Notes under the pieces: generated by a model | Database searches by the model: none | What the model saw: the letters and a program-made list of their open reading frames with translations, nothing else | Told to the model about the DNA's origin: nothing | NCBI RefSeq assembly: GCF_000003605.2 | Contig: NW_003134856.1 | Location: forward strand, 82,969-93,108 | DNA: 10,140 nt | Direction of reading: 5' to 3' | From: Saccoglossus kowalevskii | Lineage: Eukaryota > Hemichordata > Enteropneusta > Harrimaniidae | Translations under genes and position numbers: made by a program | Part shown: one piece after another, positions 1 through 7,557 of the stretch | Layout: each line of letters begins with the position of its first letter | Position numbering within the stretch: position 1 is the first letter of the stretch

Positions 1-27
1 ATGCTTCCTTGCCAGCCCCTGTCGTCA

Positions 28-300
28 ACTGTTTCTCAAGTATGCCTTAGCTGATTGCATTAAAACTTTACATCACACATAATAGATTACTGATGCACAT
101 CATTTTCTTATACCTATAGATTCAAAGTGGCAGACTGTCGGCCATTCTGGTTTCTACCTGTTTCTCAACTTTACTTTTACAGATTTTGTTTAAATTTTGT
201 ACAAAGGCGAATCCCCAAATTTCCACTTGTTATCAAATGTTTCTCAGGAATGCCTTGAATAAGTATCACACATTGTGGATCACTGATACATTTTATCAAT
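28..300 (+). repeat. Diverged tandem duplication, about 209-bp period
   Basis: The word TGTTTCTCAAGTATGCCTT near 30-48 recurs as TGTTTCTCAGGAATGCCTT near 238-256. Both are followed by related text (ATCACACATAATAGATTACTG against ATCACACATTGTGGATCACTG). GTTTCTCA also occurs near 160 and 441, so there may be more decayed copies. Confidence 0.5.
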
Positions 301-307
301 TTGTAAT

Positions 308-413
308 ACTGTAGAATACTTTATTTTTGCTTGGAATTTATTTTCGCTGAAGGGATGACTTCATGAAAATAAAATCCAGCGAAAATACTTTCATATTCAT
401 TTATTTTCACAGT
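308..413. mobile_element. Small hairpin element (MITE-like) with ACTGT ends
   Basis: The outer ends are ACTGTAGAATA (308-318) and the complement of ACTGTGAAAAT (403-413). Inside, arms at about 326-351 and 360-385 are inverted copies sharing the core GAAAATAAA(T/A)TCCA, separated by a loop of about 8 bases. This is the form of a miniature inverted-repeat transposable element. No clear target-site duplication was found, so the superfamily is unassigned. Confidence 0.55.
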
Positions 414-801
414 TTCATTCAAAATTTATGTATCCTACTTGTTTCTCATGCTGGAAGACAAGACATAATTGTATGAATATTTCTCCTCTAATATTTGAAT
501 GCACTGCCTTAACAACTAGTCCTACATGTGGACTAATAAAGTTTCATATGAACAATGTTCGTATTCCAGTGATAAAATACAACCAAACATGTACTTTTAT
601 TTAATTATTTATGATTTTTTAAAGGCCATGTCTAGTGACATTTATGTCTTGCAGTATATCTGAATAAAAGAAGCCAATAGAAAACTCAAATTTTATATTT
701 TTATTATTTTTTTTCATGACACCCAAACCGACTTTTTAGTTGTGATTCAAACCCACTCAAATAGATTGCATGGTTGACATTGTGTTCTTATTTCTACATA
801 G

Positions 802-920
802 CTCCTGTAAAAATTGCTGGGAAGGGAACCATGAAACGAAGAAAGCAGCTTCGTGAGATAGCAAAACAACATGAAGAATATGAGCATGATAGTGATGGTT
901 ATTTTGAAGATGATACCAAG
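802..920 (+). CDS. Exon of the unrecognised plus-strand gene (first one visible)
   Basis: The exon is bounded by acceptor TTTCTACATAG and donor GTAATTTG. Two leading bases complete a codon carried from an upstream exon, followed by 39 codons. It carries the KRRKQLR basic cluster and the Asp/Glu-rich segment that follows. An ATG at 832 is in frame, so an alternative start here cannot be excluded, but the good acceptor favours an internal exon. Confidence 0.82.
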
Positions 921-2442
921 GTAATTTGTTTGCATAATTAACTGCTAGCAGGTAGCCCTGTTTTAAATGTTGTGATAATTCTCTCATGATAAGCCTCTTT
1001 CTTGCAAGTGTATGTAGCTGTTCTACTATCATGGTAGTAGGCATTCTCATCGTATTAGGAAATATCACTGGTGTTAACAAACAAGCAGAAGACTCACCAC
1101 AAAAAACTGATTGGAGCTTTTAGGCAGTCAGCTTGGCCCTAATCAATTAAGCAGTTCTTCCGCTGCAAGCATTCAATTAAATACACTGCCAGTGTCCATC
1201 AACAAGTAATATTTCTGTCATGGGAAATAAACATAGTATTGTCAAACAGTGACCAAGTGTTAGGTATGCATTTCATATGTGGATAAATACGCCAGTCGAA
1301 AGTGTATTGATTTAATTCTTTTATTTGACAAATATTCCATTTCCTGTTTTTTTCTTTTCTAAGGTCTTAAACCTAGTACATGAATATGAAGATGATATTG
1401 ATGCACCATTACTGCATCAAACACCTGCTTTAAGAATGCAATCCAGATTTGCTCCAGTCTCTGAAAGGAAGACTCCATATGTGACTAATGCATACACACC
1501 AGGATTCAACACTGCTTCTCGAGACAAGTATGTATATTCTCTTTCAAGAGTGAATCATTCCAAATATCTATTCATTACATGTATATATTGTCTAAATGAA
1601 CATCACAAACTTACCAAGTGTACTTGTTTTATAGGTATGATCGTATCATTCATCGATTTCATAAGAAAAAGAAGACTGGGCAAAATCTGAAAGCAAGAGC
1701 TTTATTGAATAAGTCTCCAAATGAGGTGTGTGCTTTGTTTTACTGTCTATTCAAAACCATTTAACGCATAAAACTGCCATAATTTATAGATGTTTTCAGG
1801 TGATGCAGCTGTAGTAGATTACACTGTAATAGTAATTAGTTGGACAGCGAGTGAAGGGGATCATCAATATTTGTTATCACTATTTGTTTTCATGCCAACT
1901 TCTTGAGGTTTATAAGTGAATTTCAGAATAAAATTGCCAAAATAAAGTCATAAAAGCTAACCTACTTTCCTTGTCGCCTTATGAGAGCGTCCGCAAATAA
2001 CCAAAAGGAATGGGGGGGGGGGAAACAGTGTCAGTGAGAAATGCGTTAAATATTGTCATTTGGTAAGGAAATTGCTGCACATCCCTGTCTTGAAGTCACA
2101 ATCAATAAATATGATTTCAGTGGCAAAAAGTTTACACATAGTGTTGGTACTTGCACAACATTGTCTGGTACTGTCACCTGGCACAAAACTACTGAAAATA
2201 AAAATATTACAGAATGCTTGCGTTGCAAACATTCTCATTTATTTTTGTTATTTAATAGCTACCCAATACCACAAACAAGGTTATAATAGTTATTATTATT
2301 TTTACAGGAACCATTGGCAAAATCGGCAAAGCCAAATATCTGTTCATCTGTTGATAGTTTAGCTCCGGGAGTATTTCAAGTTGATTACAAGCCAGTCTCA
2401 GATTCGGAAGAAGAACAAGATGTTTATTTTTCAGATGCCTAG
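802..2442 (+). CDS. Unrecognised gene, last four coding exons (C-terminal 168 residues)
   Basis: Four exons join in frame: 802-920, 1364-1527, 1635-1725 and 2308-2442, with stop TAG at 2440-2442. Every intron is GT-AG, with acceptors after a pyrimidine tract or TTTTACAG/TTTATAG-type ends. The phases agree: a two-base entry, then phase 0, phase 2 (a split Lys codon, AA|G) and phase 0. The joined product is hydrophilic with no membrane segment. It begins with a basic stretch (KRRKQLR, residues about 11-17), then an acidic one (EEYEHDSDGYFEDD), a Pro/Thr/Tyr-containing middle (TPYVTNAYTPGF), a Lys-rich patch (HRFHKKKKTG), and an acidic end (SDSEEEQDVYFSDA) with casein-kinase-2-like serines. This composition suggests a largely disordered nuclear or cytosolic protein; that is inference. 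I could not assign a family. The 5' exons are outside the window or were not detected. Confidence 0.85.
921..1363 (+). other. Intron between the first two visible exons
   Basis: The intron runs from donor GTAATTTG to acceptor TTTTCTAAG. Nothing else of note was seen; the open frames crossing it on the minus strand have no family resemblance. Confidence 0.75.
1364..1527 (+). CDS. Second visible exon of the unrecognised plus-strand gene
   Basis: Acceptor CTTTTCTAAG follows a T-rich tract, and the donor is GTATGT. The exon holds 54 codons plus two bases of a Lys codon. It encodes an acidic start (HEYEDDIDAP) and then a Thr/Pro/Tyr-containing stretch with no known domain. An ATG at 1325 lies in the intron in the same frame and is not a likely start, because the 39 bases between it and the exon are the pyrimidine tract and acceptor. 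Confidence 0.85.
1635..1725 (+). CDS. Third visible exon of the unrecognised plus-strand gene
   Basis: Acceptor is TTTTATAG and donor is GTGTGTG. The leading G completes the split Lys codon, and 30 codons follow. It encodes the Lys-rich patch HRFHKKKKTG and a short segment that could be helical (NLKARALLN). The intron before it is only 107 bases. Confidence 0.85.
1726..2307 (+). other. Intron before the last coding exon, with a short poly-G run
   Basis: The intron runs from donor GTGTGTG to acceptor TTTTTACAG. It contains 11 consecutive G at 2012-2022. Overlapping short open frames near 2050-2290 on both strands look like chance, because they are unrelated to any family I recognise and splice signals were not found for them. 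Confidence 0.7.
2308..2442 (+). CDS. Last coding exon of the unrecognised plus-strand gene
   Basis: Acceptor TTTTTACAG is followed by 44 codons and TAG at 2440-2442. The end of the protein is strongly acidic (SDSEEEQD) and closes with VYFSDA. Just after the stop the sequence becomes T-rich, as expected for a 3' UTR. Confidence 0.85.
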   Translation, partial: EPLAKSAKPNICSSVDSLAPGVFQVDYKPVSDSEEEQDVYFSDA

Positions 2443-2593
2443 AAACATATAAACTCAAGAATATTTTTCTCTTTTTTTAATGAAGTAGACAAGTTTTATC
2501 ATTTTTAATTTTGTATTTTCTTATTTAGCACACAGAAACACATTTTCTTGCAATCAACTGTTTTTTTTTTATTTTTCTGATCTTTTTAAGTAT

Positions 2594-2599
2594 ATTAAA
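2594..2599 (+). terminator. Candidate poly(A) signal ATTAAA
   Basis: ATTAAA lies about 150 bases after the stop codon, with GT-rich sequence about 45-60 bases further on. A stronger AATAAA occurs at about 3834, followed by a GT-rich stretch (CTGTGTTTTT), so the transcript could end there instead and include the minisatellite. Confidence 0.35.
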
Positions 2600-2625
2600 A
2601 TGTGAATCGTTTGAAGAATGAGCTC

Positions 2626-2650
2626 TGTAAATATTTTATGCTTGTATATA
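2626..2650 (+). promoter_or_regulatory. Two Pumilio-type RNA motifs in the probable 3' UTR
   Basis: TGTAAATA (2626-2633) and TGTATATA (2643-2650) both fit the known Pumilio consensus UGUANAUA. They are 17 bases apart, about 185 bases after the stop. The motif is short and the region is AT-rich, so chance is a real alternative. Confidence 0.3.
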
Positions 2651-2736
2651 GGTTGGTTTACCTACCAACTTATCATACGAGTGATTGTTCTGCGTCTGTC
2701 GTCCGTGTCAACTTTTTGCTTTTTAGACAGTTCTTA

Positions 2737-2950
2737 TTGCTTTGGTACTTGGTGTATATGTACCTTGGGCAGACCTCTTTTAGATTTGTTCATTTCGTGA
2801 TAATATCTTAAATTTTCTAAATTTGATGAATTTTTTTGTCATTTTTGGTATTTTTGACTTCTTGTTAAGATCCACAAGTACGATTGCTTTGATACTATAC
2901 AAATAGGTACCTCAGGTAGACCTCTCTCAGATTTTCTAATGATATTTTCA
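2737..2950 (+). repeat. Diverged direct repeat, 147-bp offset
   Basis: The segment 2737-2810 (TTGCTTTGGTA ... TGTACCTTGGGCAGACCTCT) recurs at 2884-2950 (TTGCTTTGATA ... GGTACCTCAGGTAGACCTCT) with substitutions and small gaps. A third, partial copy appears to start at about 3004 (GCTTGTTACTATACAAAC), where the minisatellite begins. Confidence 0.6.
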
Positions 2951-3011
2951 GTTCTTTAATTGAAATGTGCATTGCTAACAGCAAGCTATCTCAGTTGAGA
3001 AGCTGCTTGTT

Positions 3012-3732
3012 ACTATACAAACACACACCGACCAGCCATGTCTGTATTGTTACCATACAAACACACACCTAACAGCCATGTCTGTATTTTTACCATACAA
3101 ACACACACCTACCAGCAATGTCTATATTTTTACCATACAAACACACACTTACCAGCCATGTTTGTATTTTTTACCATACAAACACACCTACCAGCCATGT
3201 CTGTATTTTTACCAAACACACACCTACCAGCAATGTCTGTATTTTTACCATACAAACACACACTTACCAGCCATGTTTGTATTTTTACTATACAAACACA
3301 CACCTACCAGCCATGTCTGTATTTTTACCATACAAACACACACTTACCAGCCATGTCTGTATTGTTATCATACAAACACACACCTACCAGCAATGTCTGT
3401 ATTTTTACCATACAAACACACACTTACCAGCCATGTCTGTATTGAGGGTTATCATACAAACACACACCTACCAGCCATGTCTGTATTTTTACCATACAAA
3501 CACACACCTACCAGCCATGTCTGTATTGTTACCATACAAACACACACCTACCAGCAATGTCTGTATTTTTACCATACAAACACACACCTACCAGCAATGT
3601 CTGTATTTTTACCATACAAACACACACCTACCAGCAATGTCTGTATTTTTACCATACAAACACACACTTACCAGCCATGTCTGTATTTTTACTATACAAA
3701 CAACACACCCACCAGCCATGTCTGTATTTTTT
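3012..3732 (+). repeat. 40-bp minisatellite, about 18 units
   Basis: The unit begins ACCATACAAACACACACC, continues TACCAGCCATGTCTGTATTTTT, and is 40 bp long. I count 18 units, most exactly 40 bp, with length variants of 41, 38, 36, 44 and 42 bp at units 4, 5, 6, 11 and 18. A degraded partial unit follows to about 3760. Variant sites include CCAT/CAAT, CCT/CTT and TTTTT/TTGTT. The unit has no stop codon in any plus frame, so three long overlapping open frames exist here; they are by-products of the repeat. Confidence 0.95.
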
Positions 3733-3833
3733 ATGTACACACATATACCTACCATGTGCCAAAAAATCATCAAAATCAAGCATTTTAGGAACTTAATCTC
3801 ATACATTGGACATCACGGCACCTTGTTTTTCAA

Positions 3834-3839
3834 ATAAAA
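3834..3839 (+). terminator. Candidate distal poly(A) signal AATAAA
   Basis: AATAAA in CAAATAAAATTC is followed within about 25 bases by GT/T-rich CTGTGTTTTTATTC, and by another AATAAA near 3874. It could end the plus-strand transcript if the minisatellite is transcribed. Confidence 0.35.
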
Positions 3840-4076
3840 TTCATTGATCAGTAACTACCTGTGTTTTTATTCAATAAATGCTGGATCATACATTTAAAAT
3901 TTATAAGGGCTATGTCATGATTCAACAAGTTCGCACATGTAAAGTTATTCTTTTTTGATGATGTTGCAAGAAAACGTTCTTGGCAAAACCAAGCAGTATG
4001 TACAATATATGCAGTTGTGATTTATAACCTGTTTTCTTGTAAAATGCACAATATATTGACATTTTTGACAACTCGT

Positions 4077-4275
4077 TTAACCATTTCACCACCAGTCCCT
4101 TTTTTTCATCACAAATTCATAAAATAGTTTATATATTATAGTAGGTCTGCACTTTTCTTCAGAAGATTCGGCTGAAAATCGACTCAAATATTGTCTGTTG
4201 GCTCCAAAATTAGGGTTAATTTCCAGAAAAAGTGCAGAAAAATTTTGATGAAAAAGTCTGGTGGTGAAAAGCTAA
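4077..4275. mobile_element. Inverted-repeat element of about 191 bp with TTAA-like flanks
   Basis: The left end is TTAA (4077-4080) then CCATTTCACCACCAG; the right end read in reverse is TTAG then CTTTTCACCACCAG. Both arms continue with T-rich sequence and TTTTTCATCA. A second inverted match, TCTGCACTTTT (4146-4156), pairs with AAAAGTGCAGA (4228-4238). TTAA duplications with CC-starting ends are known for piggyBac-type elements, and the right TTAA would be mutated to TTAG. No coding capacity is present. Confidence 0.6.
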
Positions 4276-4499
4276 GTACTTGCATCAGGTTTTCCTATTT
4301 TTATCAGTGGATAATACCACAGTCACTTGGGGGCTGAAAATCAATGAATACTAATTTATAAAAAAAAATCATCCGCTATACGTATATAAATAAACAAGTT
4401 GTGAAACATGGCACCTAGTAAATTGACACCATGTCGGTTTCAAATTTAGATTTCTTACCTTAAAATGCGAAACAAAAATTTTAGATGGGATCAGGTGTT

Positions 4500-4830
4500 A
4501 CGTTAATAACCGTTGTTCATAATCGCTAACTTTTATTCAAAACTGCACAAATCCCGCGTTTTCTGATGATATCCGACGATTTCATGAACAAAAATGGCCA
4601 GCAGCCAGAATCGAGGGGGATTCGCATAGAGTTCTGGGTAAATCAAGTGCGCATACTCATTTTCAGCCAATCAGGCGTGTCGTAACAGCGAGTATTTCCT
4701 CGTGTAATCTAAAGCCAGGTTATTCAGTTTCAGGACAGGATTTCTAGTGACAGATACACTACCTTGCTTCAGCCAATCAGATGGCTAGATTCAGACTAAC
4801 CATGTTATAATCCACCATAGTCTGGGTAAA
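4500..4830. other. CpG-containing segment with two CCAAT boxes and repeated words
   Basis: CpG is more frequent here than in its surroundings (CCCGCG, CCGACG, ATCGAGG, GTGCGC, AGGCGTGTCGT). TCAGCCAATCAG occurs exactly twice (4663-4674 and 4769-4780), and TCTGGGTAAA occurs twice outside them (4633-4642 and 4821-4830). An AAAATGGC word (YY1-like) is near 4592. It could be a promoter or a decayed repeat family with CCAATCAG words. No adjoining gene was found, which weakens the promoter reading. Confidence 0.35.
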
Positions 4831-5351
4831 ACATTATGTAATGGCTAAGAATACAGGTCACATATTTCCAGAATATTGTTTACTAACTTCTTGCACATTA
4901 CATGAATCCGAACAAAATATTATTAATGACAGCAATTACATGTACATTTGTAATTAAGAGGGAGCTCGAAAAATGAAATGACTTCCGTAATGGTGGAGGT
5001 GAGAATGAGCTGTAATAAGATTGCATGCCGCCGCCGCCAAGAAAAAATTACATCTTTGGTTAAAGCCATAATACTTTTTGTGTTTCACCTCTGTTAACCA
5101 TGACTCCTTTGATGGAACCAGAGGATGCATTTGTGTAGCTGTGATCTCTGCTGATGGTTCCCAAATAAAAGGCAATTGTAGCCTAATTTTTGAACCATGA
5201 ATGTTTTTCAGGTTCTGCATTATCATCTGTGAACATGATTTTGAATCCTGTTTCAAGTGGGAATGTACGTTTCAGTTCTTCGGTAAAATTATCAAAAAAC
5301 AAGCATTTTTAGTCCAAGACATTAATCACCAATTGGTTACTTGGCCTGCAT
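4831..5351. other. Intergenic, nothing recognised
   Basis: The only notable item is a (CCG)4 run near 5027-5038. Open frames here, including one of 100 codons on the minus strand, show no domain and no splice context. Confidence 0.6.
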
Positions 5352-5512
5352 TTAAAGTGGGGGAGTCGTCATCTGCGCATGCGTCAGATGGCCATAGCGT
5401 GTCATTGTTTACAAACCAGCGTATACCCATGAGCCTTTGCATTTTAGTGTGTGTTATCGTCGCTTGGGACTCAATTCCCAGGCATGCGCAGGTTGCGACC
5501 CTCCCGCTTTAA
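5352..5512. mobile_element. Short TTAA-flanked inverted-repeat element (153 bp)
   Basis: TTAA lies at 5352-5355 and 5509-5512. Directly inside, the left arm AGTGGGGGAGTCG and the reverse of the right arm AGCGGGAGGGTCG match, and both go on to CTGCGCATGC. Inverted identity is roughly three quarters over about 33 bp. The TTAA duplication is typical of the piggyBac and Kolobok superfamilies. Each arm holds a TGCGCATGC core that resembles half of the NRF1 consensus. No transposase is encoded. Confidence 0.7.
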
Positions 5513-5558
5513 TTATAATACAACTTTCAGTGGATTTTTCAAGGAAAATCTGACACAT

Positions 5559-6073
5559 GCACAAAAGTAGACTGGCAAAGTCGGGACTTCATTTTTGTTT
5601 TACAAAAAAAATATAATTGTCAATTTAGCCTTCTAACGTGATCGCGAAAACTAGCGACTGCGACAAAAATCCTGACTGGATGCATCTGCAGGCGACCCCC
5701 TGTGTTGGAGTGAAAACCGGAGTGGAATCATTATGCTAATTGACATCGAATCTGAGTGCAGCTGTATACGTCATCTCTTATCTATGTTAATGTTCGTGCG
5801 ATTTTGAATATACATTGGACATTAAGATAGACTTGTTTTCAGTAAACATGGACGAACGTATCGCCGCGATCGAATCGAATCAACCTTTAAAAGGCCACGT
5901 TTACTTTCACACACCCACTCATGAATAATTAATAGCAGTCAGATGCCCGCAGATGCGTCCAGTCGGGATTTTCTTTAGTGGTCAGGTTAGTTTTCGCGAT
6001 CACGCTAAAAGGAATAAAGGAACAATTAATTCTTTTTGTAAAACAAACTGACTTTGTCAGTCTAGCACAAAAG
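5559..6073. mobile_element. 497-bp long-TIR element with perfect 9-bp target-site duplication
   Basis: GCACAAAAG occurs at 5559-5567 and again, in the same orientation, at 6065-6073. Between them, 5568-6064 has long inverted ends (about 5568-5693 and 5945-6064). The tips are TAGACTGGCAAAGTC and, reversed, TAGACTGACAAAGTC. Further in, CGTGATCGCGAAAACTA (5637-5653) is exactly inverted at 5988-6004, and GACTGGATGCATCTGCAGGC (5674-5693) matches the reverse of 5945-5964 in 18 of 20 bases. Long TIRs with a 9-bp duplication are known for Mutator-like elements; Merlin (8-9 bp) is an alternative. The core of about 250 bp has no transposase; a 26-codon frame from 5848 is not convincing. It is probably a non-autonomous copy. 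Confidence 0.82.
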
Positions 6074-7188
6074 TTGAATTCCAAGTTGTAATATTACCCA
6101 CAGTTGCATTTTCAATCTCCCAACAGCATACTCAGTGTTTAATTCAGTGGTGTTGGACAAGGATCTTTGTTCTAGATCTGGATATAGTTAACCACATAAA
6201 TATTCCAACCTTGCCCATTCATAATTTAGATAAATAACAAATCAGGCCTTATCACTATAAAGTGGTAATTATACAGAAAAAATATCTGGTTGTCATGACT
6301 ACGAGTGCAAATCACTGCATTTTGCTGTACTTGTGTCTAATCTTAAAATTATAAGCTGGTTAAAATGTTATATAATGATTGATAAGGATTCTAAGTTGAT
6401 CAGAATTACATACATGACATGTTAAGATTTTTTTTTATAGAAAAAAGAATTATAATACAGAATAAGAACATGTTCTGTTATAGCATCCAAATAACTCATC
6501 TTGTATAGTCTACCGGTACTACCGACATCTGGTTCTTGTGATCAGCAGTGTAAATGTTTTATTGTAGTATAATTTTTACTAATATCTGAAAAACCATATT
6601 GCTAGTCACATCCATTTTATAGTTTTAAACTGATTAGATAAAAACTGTTTGACTTATTGTACTAAGAAGACAATTTTAAGTTTAAAAAGAAAGCAAATCA
6701 TTCCACAACTGAACTTTGGCCAGATTTCATACTGATTAATACAACACCCAACTTTGAAGATAATCAGAAAAGAATCGCTAGAGTTATTGTAACCACACGA
6801 AACAAAGTTACGACTTAATGACATTTTCTCCTTTAACATTATGAGCAAGCTAATAAAGGGGAAATGTTCATTTAACACTGAGAACATTCAAGTATTGTAA
6901 AAGGAACTTCCTGAAAAAAATAAAAATATAAAATCCAATCAGCCATTTTTGATTGGAATAGGCCTAGTTATCATGAAGAAACAGTTGCTAAAACATTCCA
7001 GTATTATGATCCAAGTTGTCAGTACATCAACAAAATATGTCAAGAACCCAGGCCCTCGTCTCATCAGGCGAGCACAAAACTAATGGAGGCATAGCTAGAA
7101 ATTGGGAAGGAATTAAAAATGAGAAGTCTGCTACTTGAAATGCACAAAGTGAATGCAATAAATTTGATATTGGGTTGATATTGAAAAA
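6074..7188. other. Intergenic, AT-rich, no gene recognised
   Basis: Only small palindromes were seen: TTATCACT/AGTGGTAA around 6249-6268 and AATCCAATCA/TGATTGGAAT at 6932-6959. An open frame of 77 codons on the minus strand (6654-6887) has no recognisable feature. Confidence 0.6.
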
Positions 7189-7349
7189 TTGCCTAATTTA
7201 TGTACTGATAATTAATGTTATCACCCTGCACATATTTCAATCCTAAACTAATCTGTCCGAATTACTGTGATTTCATTGAAATCTAGAATTGCCTAATAAT
7301 TATGCAAATTAGTAATTAAAATATACAAATTTTTCAACTCAAAACTAAT
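7189..7349 (+). repeat. Diverged tandem duplication of about 100 bp
   Basis: TTGCCTAATTTATG ... CTAAACTAAT (about 7189-7252) recurs as TTGCCTAATAATTATG ... AAAACTAAT (about 7289-7349), with related text also just upstream (GATATTGAAAAATTGCC against TCATTGAAATCTAGAATTGCC). The second copy contains ATGCAAAT (7302-7309), the POU octamer, inside TAAT-rich sequence. Confidence 0.5.
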
Positions 7350-7475
7350 GTGCAATGGAATGTGTGGACCTGATATGAACTACCGTAATCCAGTAAGAGG
7401 GGTTCCTGAGATAATGTTGGAGAAGGCAGATAGACATAGCACTGCCATGGTGTAGTGATAGAGTTGAGATTACAT

Positions 7476-7557
7476 ACTGTAAACCTAATTTTTACTGACA
7501 AAAATCATCACGATCTCATTCGTGAAAGACAAAATTTTACTGACTCAAAATTACAAT
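7476..7557. mobile_element. Degraded hairpin element, possibly kin of 308-413
   Basis: It starts ACTGTAAACC and ends near TTACAATA, whose reverse (TATTGTAA) is a poor match to the start. The centre has a perfect TCACGA/TCGTGA stem (7508-7513 and 7520-7525) and TTTTACTGAC words on both sides. The ACTGTA start is shared with the element at 308. The evidence is weak. Confidence 0.35.

Larger units (their letters stand above)
1..801. other. Noncoding sequence, probably intron upstream of the first visible exon
   Basis: No exon with matching splice sites and a useful reading frame was found. The stretch contains a diverged tandem duplication (28-300) and a small hairpin element (308-413). The rest is AT-rich and unremarkable. 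Confidence 0.5.

Noticed and set aside
757-1080. Minus-strand frame of 107 codons over the first visible exon
   Set aside because: It is antisense to an exon with good splice sites and has no family features.
2053-2362. Overlapping open frames on both strands in the last intron
   Set aside because: They lie in an intron whose flanking exons splice in phase, and none resembles a known protein.
3609-3806. Minus-strand open frame over the end of the minisatellite
   Set aside because: The reverse unit normally contains TAG; this frame is open only because of variant units.
3038-3837. Three long overlapping plus-strand open frames (135-239 codons) with a 40-residue repeat
   Set aside because: They arise because a 40-bp unit without stop codons is read in each frame. 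They have no splice context or non-repeat domain.
4954-5256. Minus-strand frame of 100 codons
   Set aside because: No domain, no splice signals at its edges, and composition typical of noncoding sequence.
5201-5512. Plus-strand frame of 103 codons
   Set aside because: It runs through the whole TTAA-flanked inverted-repeat element, so most of it is transposon DNA.
5848-5928. 26-codon frame beginning MDERIAAIES in the core of the long-TIR element
   Set aside because: Too short to judge and without transposase motifs; it may be a relic, but this cannot be supported.
7050-7080. CCTCGTCTCATCAGGCGAGC as a tRNA-like or SINE fragment
   Set aside because: No A/B box pair or cloverleaf could be drawn around it.
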